Shown here in pieces: positions 60,981-64,000 of a stretch of DNA of 64,000 nt. The notes beneath the pieces were generated by a model. The model made no database searches. It was not told the DNA's origin and saw only the letters and a list, made by a program, of their open reading frames with translations. The position numbers and the translations under genes were made by a program. Numbering within the stretch: the first letter of the stretch is position 1; every line of letters starts with the position of its first letter. The DNA lies in contig CANAPP010000003.1 in NCBI GenBank assembly GCA_947363565.1, positions 1 to 64,000 on the forward strand. The letters run 5' to 3'. This stretch comes from an uncultured Lachnospiraceae bacterium. Lineage in GTDB: Bacteria; Bacillota; Clostridia; Lachnospirales; Lachnospiraceae.

Positions 60981-62093
60981 ATGGCAAGTTTATCTTTACG
61001 GCACATTAATAAGACATATCCGAACGGATACGTAGCAGTTAAGGACTTCAACCTTGAGATTGAAGACAAAGAGTTTATCATATTCGTAGGAGCTTCAGGA
61101 TGTGGTAAGTCTACAACACTTCGTATGGTAGCTGGTCTTGAGGAGATTACCAGCGGTGAGTTATACATCGGCGACAAGTTAGTAAACGACGTAGAGCCGA
61201 AGGACAGAGATATCGCGATGGTATTCCAGAACTACGCTCTGTATCCGCATATGACAGTATATGATAACATGGCTTTCGGTCTTAAGTTAAGAAAGATTCC
61301 GAAAGATGAGATTGATAAGATGGTTCGCGAGGCAGCAAGAATCCTCGACCTGGAAGCTCTCCTTGAGCGTAAGCCGAAAGCTCTTTCCGGTGGACAGAGA
61401 CAGCGTGTTGCTATGGGACGTGCGATTGTACGTAATCCTAAGGTATTCCTTATGGATGAGCCTCTTTCCAACTTGGATGCTAAGCTCCGTGGACAGATGC
61501 GTATTGAGATTTCCAAGCTTCATCAGAGACTTGGTACAACGATTATCTACGTAACACATGACCAGACAGAGGCTATGACGCTTGGTACAAGGATCGTAGT
61601 TATGAACGCTGGTATCGTTCAGCAGGTAGATACACCTCAGGTACTTTACGATTCACCGTGTAACCTGTTCGTTGCAGGATTCATCGGATCACCGCAGATG
61701 AACTTTGTTGATGCTACATGTAAAGTAAAAGGCAATGATGTATACCTTGTAGCAGGTCCTTCAGAGATCAAGCTTGCTCCGGAGAAAGCTAAGAAGCTTA
61801 TTGACGGCGGATACAATGGAAAGACTGTTGTTCTTGGTATCCGTCCGGAAGATGTTCACGACGAGCCAGACTTCCTTGCTAAGTCTCCAGATACGGTTAT
61901 CGAAGCTAAGATCCGTGTATACGAGATGCTCGGTGCAGAAGTATTCTTGTACTTTGATTATGAGGGTGCCAGCATGACAGCAAGAGTTGAGCCTAGCACA
62001 AAGGCAAGGACAGGCGATACTGTTAAATTCGCTCTTGATGCTTCTAAGATTCATGTATTTGATAAAGAGACAGAGAACGCAATTGCAAACTAG
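60981..62093 (+). CDS. Sugar ABC transporter ATP-binding protein (UgpC/MsmK type)
   Basis: 370 residues from ATG 60981; AGGAGG is eight bases upstream, and the frame extends to 60927 without a site. Walker A 'GASGCGKST', signature 'LSGGQRQRVAMGRAI', Walker B 'VFLMDEPLSNLD', and a C-terminal TOBE/OB regulatory domain. No permease or binding protein is adjacent, so it is likely a shared ATPase for several sugar transporters, as MsmK is. Its codon use is notably optimised, suggesting high expression. Confidence 0.93.
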   Translation: MASLSLRHINKTYPNGYVAVKDFNLEIEDKEFIIFVGASGCGKSTTLRMVAGLEEITSGELYIGDKLVNDVEPKDRDIAMVFQNYALYPHMTVYDNMAFGLKLRKIPKDEIDKMVREAARILDLEALLERKPKALSGGQRQRVAMGRAIVRNPKVFLMDEPLSNLDAKLRGQMRIEISKLHQRLGTTIIYVTHDQTEAMTLGTRIVVMNAGIVQQVDTPQVLYDSPCNLFVAGFIGSPQMNFVDATCKVKGNDVYLVAGPSEIKLAPEKAKKLIDGGYNGKTVVLGIRPEDVHDEPDFLAKSPDTVIEAKIRVYEMLGAEVFLYFDYEGASMTARVEPSTKARTGDTVKFALDASKIHVFDKETENAIAN

Positions 62094-62111
62094 TTTATAA
62101 CCATGAGTTTA

Positions 62112-62147
62112 GAACCGGCTTTCGATATGAGAGCCGGTTCAATTTTT
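62112..62147 (+). terminator. Intrinsic terminator after the sugar ATPase
   Basis: GAACCGGCT and AGCCGGTTC form a perfect 9-bp stem with an 11-base loop, followed by AATTTTTC. Confidence 0.85.
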
Positions 62148-62213
62148 CTATTTTAAAATGATTAGACACAGTTTACTCTGTGTGATAGAATGGGAAAACA
62201 GGAGGTGATATGC

Positions 62214-63305
62214 TTGTTGTCAAATCAGATTTTGCACAGAACGGTGCAGGATATCAAGAAGATAACCGGATTTGAATGTGCAGTTTGGGATATGAGGGGA
62301 ATCTGCCTTGTCATGACGAATGAAAAGATGGTGGGGCTGGACAAGAGGATCTCTGTATTTACCGGAACAGTGGAGGCTGAGCCGGCGAGAATCGGTGACG
62401 GAGCAGGGATGTTTCTCGTCAATGATGAGGAAAAGCCGACCTATATATTGGCGCTTGCAGGAGAAGGGGATTCCCTTGCTATGGCCGGGGAGCTGGGTGT
62501 GAGTCAGCTTTCCAATCTTTTGTTTGTCTACAAAGAGAAGATGGACAAGAACCGTTTTATCCAAAACCTGCTTCTTGATAATCTTCTGCTGGTGGATATC
62601 TATAATCAGGCAAAGAAGATGAAGATTCCGGTGGAGCTTCGGCGGGCGGTATTTTTAGTGGAAGCGAGAAATGAGGGCGACAACCTGATCTTGGATACAT
62701 TGAAGGGTTTGTATGCTACGGGTACCAGAGACTTTGTCACGGCAGTTGACGAAAAGCACGTCATACTGGTGAAGGCGGTGGAGAGTACAGAAGATTATGG
62801 AGATTTGTCCAAGACAGCGCGGACGATTGCGGATACGCTGAATATGGAAGCGATGGTCAGTGTGCGGGTATCTTATGGTACGATCATTGAGGAACTGAAA
62901 GATGTCTCTAAATCCTACAAGGAAGCAGCGATGGCTTTGGAAGTGGGAAGAGTATTTTATGAGGAAAAGGCAATCCTCGCCTACAATGAGCTCGGCATCG
63001 GGCGCCTGATCCATCAGCTCCCGGAATCTCTGTGCAGGATGTTTTTGAAGGAAGTCTTTGACGGGGACGTGGAAGGGATGTTTGACGATGAAGAACTGCA
63101 GACAGTGTTTACCTTCTTTGATAATAATCTGAATATATCGGAGACGGCAAGGCAGCTTTACATTCACCGCAATACGTTGGTGTACCGGCTGGAAAAGATC
63201 CAGAAGAGAACGGGGCTTGATGTAAGAGTATTTGACGATGCGCTTACTTTCAAGATTGCAATGATGGTGGCGGATCATATGCGGTCGGTGAGAGAAGGCA
63301 GGTGA
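62214..63305 (+). CDS. PucR/CdaR-type transcriptional regulator
   Basis: 363 residues from TTG 62214, chosen because AGGAGGTGA (62200-62208) is five bases upstream; ATG 62190 would place that site inside the gene. The N-terminal 'LSNQILHRTVQDIKKITG' region resembles the sugar-diacid recognition domain. A GGDEF-like middle follows, then the C-terminal HTH_30 ('LNISETARQLYIHRNTLVYRLEKIQKRTGLD' region, about 315-345). It probably senses a small metabolite and regulates catabolic genes. Confidence 0.85.
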   Translation: MLSNQILHRTVQDIKKITGFECAVWDMRGICLVMTNEKMVGLDKRISVFTGTVEAEPARIGDGAGMFLVNDEEKPTYILALAGEGDSLAMAGELGVSQLSNLLFVYKEKMDKNRFIQNLLLDNLLLVDIYNQAKKMKIPVELRRAVFLVEARNEGDNLILDTLKGLYATGTRDFVTAVDEKHVILVKAVESTEDYGDLSKTARTIADTLNMEAMVSVRVSYGTIIEELKDVSKSYKEAAMALEVGRVFYEEKAILAYNELGIGRLIHQLPESLCRMFLKEVFDGDVEGMFDDEELQTVFTFFDNNLNISETARQLYIHRNTLVYRLEKIQKRTGLDVRVFDDALTFKIAMMVADHMRSVREGR

Positions 63306-63364
63306 TCTGCGGAGGTTAAAGCGTCTGAAGCCTGAGAGAAGATTAAGACGACGTGTGAATAAAA

Positions 63365-63403
63365 GAAAGGGGCCAGAGATTATTTCCAGCTCCTTTCTTT
63401 TAT
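63365..63403 (+). terminator. Intrinsic terminator after the CdaR-type regulator
   Basis: GAAAGGGGC and GCTCCTTTC form a 9-bp stem with one G-U pair and a 15-base loop, followed by TTTTATTAT. Confidence 0.7.
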
Positions 63404-63439
63404 TATAGGTTTATGTGTGAAAGAAATTTTTGGTTATCA

Positions 63440-64000
63440 TCAGTCATTTTCCACCGCTGTCTTAAATTCGGCCTTGATTTTGCCGAGCAATTGCGGGTCA
63501 TCCATAATTTCTTTTCCGGTCATGGCAAGTGCGCAGACATTTTTAACCAACGCTTCTTTTGCCGGTTGCCGCAAGGTTGCTTACCGAAATTCTGCGGTGT
63601 GCGTGGAATATTGTTCTCCGGGCGCCATAATATTAAATGACGGATGGATTGTCGGGCATACGTGGCTGACATCGCCGACATCTGTAGATCCGTTAGCCTC
63701 CCCCGCTTCCTCGATATCTGTAATTCCCATTTTCGCCAAATTCCGGCACAGGCATTCCTGGAGGGTATGGTTTGTCAGCAGGTTATCATTTCCTGTCTCA
63801 TATTCAGTAATTTCCAGTCCGGCACCTGCAGCAGCGGCTCCTGCCTTGGCGCAGGCGCACACTTTTCTGGCTAATTCTTTCAAATAGGATTTACTTGCTG
63901 CGCGGACATAAAACTCGGCGCAGGCAAAGTCGGGAATGGTATTTGCCGTTGTACCGCCGTTTTTGATAATTCCGTGAATTCTTGCTGTCGGTACGATCTG
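63440..64000 (-). pseudogene. M20-family amidohydrolase (AbgA/AbgB-like), premature stop, 5' end outside window
   Basis: From the right edge the minus frame reads 'VPTARIHGIIKNGGTTANTIPDF', then 'GSTDVGDVSHVCPTIHPSF' (metal/substrate region) and 'EQYSTHTAEFR', where TAA at 63583-63581 interrupts it. The same frame then continues 46 codons ('ATLRQPAKEALVKNVCALAMTG', ending in 'TAVEND') to TGA at 63442-63440, exactly as the family's C-terminal helix should. So one base change truncates the enzyme by 47 residues. It may be inactive or a sequencing artefact. Confidence 0.75.

Noticed and set aside
1..64000. CRISPR arrays, rRNA or tRNA genes
   Set aside because: No regularly spaced repeat array, cloverleaf or ribosomal RNA sequence was recognised. 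The TAGTGGACA repeats are too few and too short for CRISPR.

Overview
The window looks like a chromosome segment from a Gram-positive gut anaerobe of the Clostridia, most likely Lachnospiraceae. This is an inference from gene content: a Firmicute-type Tad pilus locus with DUF5702 and DUF6382 genes, the holB-ricT-methyltransferase-rsmI cluster, purine-rich Shine-Dalgarno sites, and DUF5688/DUF3848/ArdC mobile-element genes. No rRNA, tRNA or CRISPR array was seen.

Bases 1 to about 31,815 are the right-hand part of a large integrated element, visibly more AT-rich than what follows. From the left it carries, on the minus strand, a DUF262 protein (cut by the window edge), two small proteins, a tyrosine recombinase and an ArdC/ImmA-type antirestriction protein. 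Next come an unknown 249-residue protein, a very large secreted Cna-B surface protein whose signal peptide is reached only from an AUC start, and a solitary EcoRI-type adenine methyltransferase with an attenuator-like leader. A type I restriction-modification operon follows (winged-helix regulator, hsdR, small ORF, hsdM, hsdS, DUF2971). Then there is a plus-strand block with DUF5688, a Cys-rich peptide, DUF3848, a second ArdC-like protein, a YqaJ exonuclease and a putative annealing protein. Next are two XRE regulators, a tiny HTH protein, a putative ADP-ribosyltransferase-like protein, iteron-like repeats with a putative replication initiator, a degenerate resolvase-like protein and a large serine integrase. 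No relaxase or type IV secretion genes are in the visible part.

The integrase stops inside a chromosomal cpaF/tadA (pilus ATPase) gene. The cpaF 3' fragment starts exactly at the junction, so the element has split cpaF, and the left half must lie upstream of the window. The host Tad locus then continues: tadB, tadC, Flp pilin, DUF5702, TadE-like, prepilin peptidase, a second TadE-like, and a DUF6382 gene with a frameshift in a G6 tract. With cpaF split, pilus assembly should be off unless the element excises.

From 38.4 kb the content is chromosomal housekeeping: D,D-carboxypeptidase, rhomboid protease, soluble histidine kinase, HIT protein, sigma factor, murG, DUF4367 and DUF6147 proteins. 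A structured intergenic region (long inverted repeat plus terminator) precedes a sulfur operon: cysD, a cysN-cysC fusion, a sulfotransferase-like gene and an SsuABC-type ABC transporter. This layout suggests sulfate activation to PAPS for sulfation, since no PAPS reductase is nearby. The rest is a TSCPD protein, mtnN, an unknown membrane protein, pgi, an Orn/Lys/Arg decarboxylase-family enzyme, holB, ricT, a tRNA-type methyltransferase, rsmI, a sugar ABC ATPase, a PucR/CdaR-type regulator, and an M20 amidohydrolase gene with an in-frame stop that runs off the right edge.
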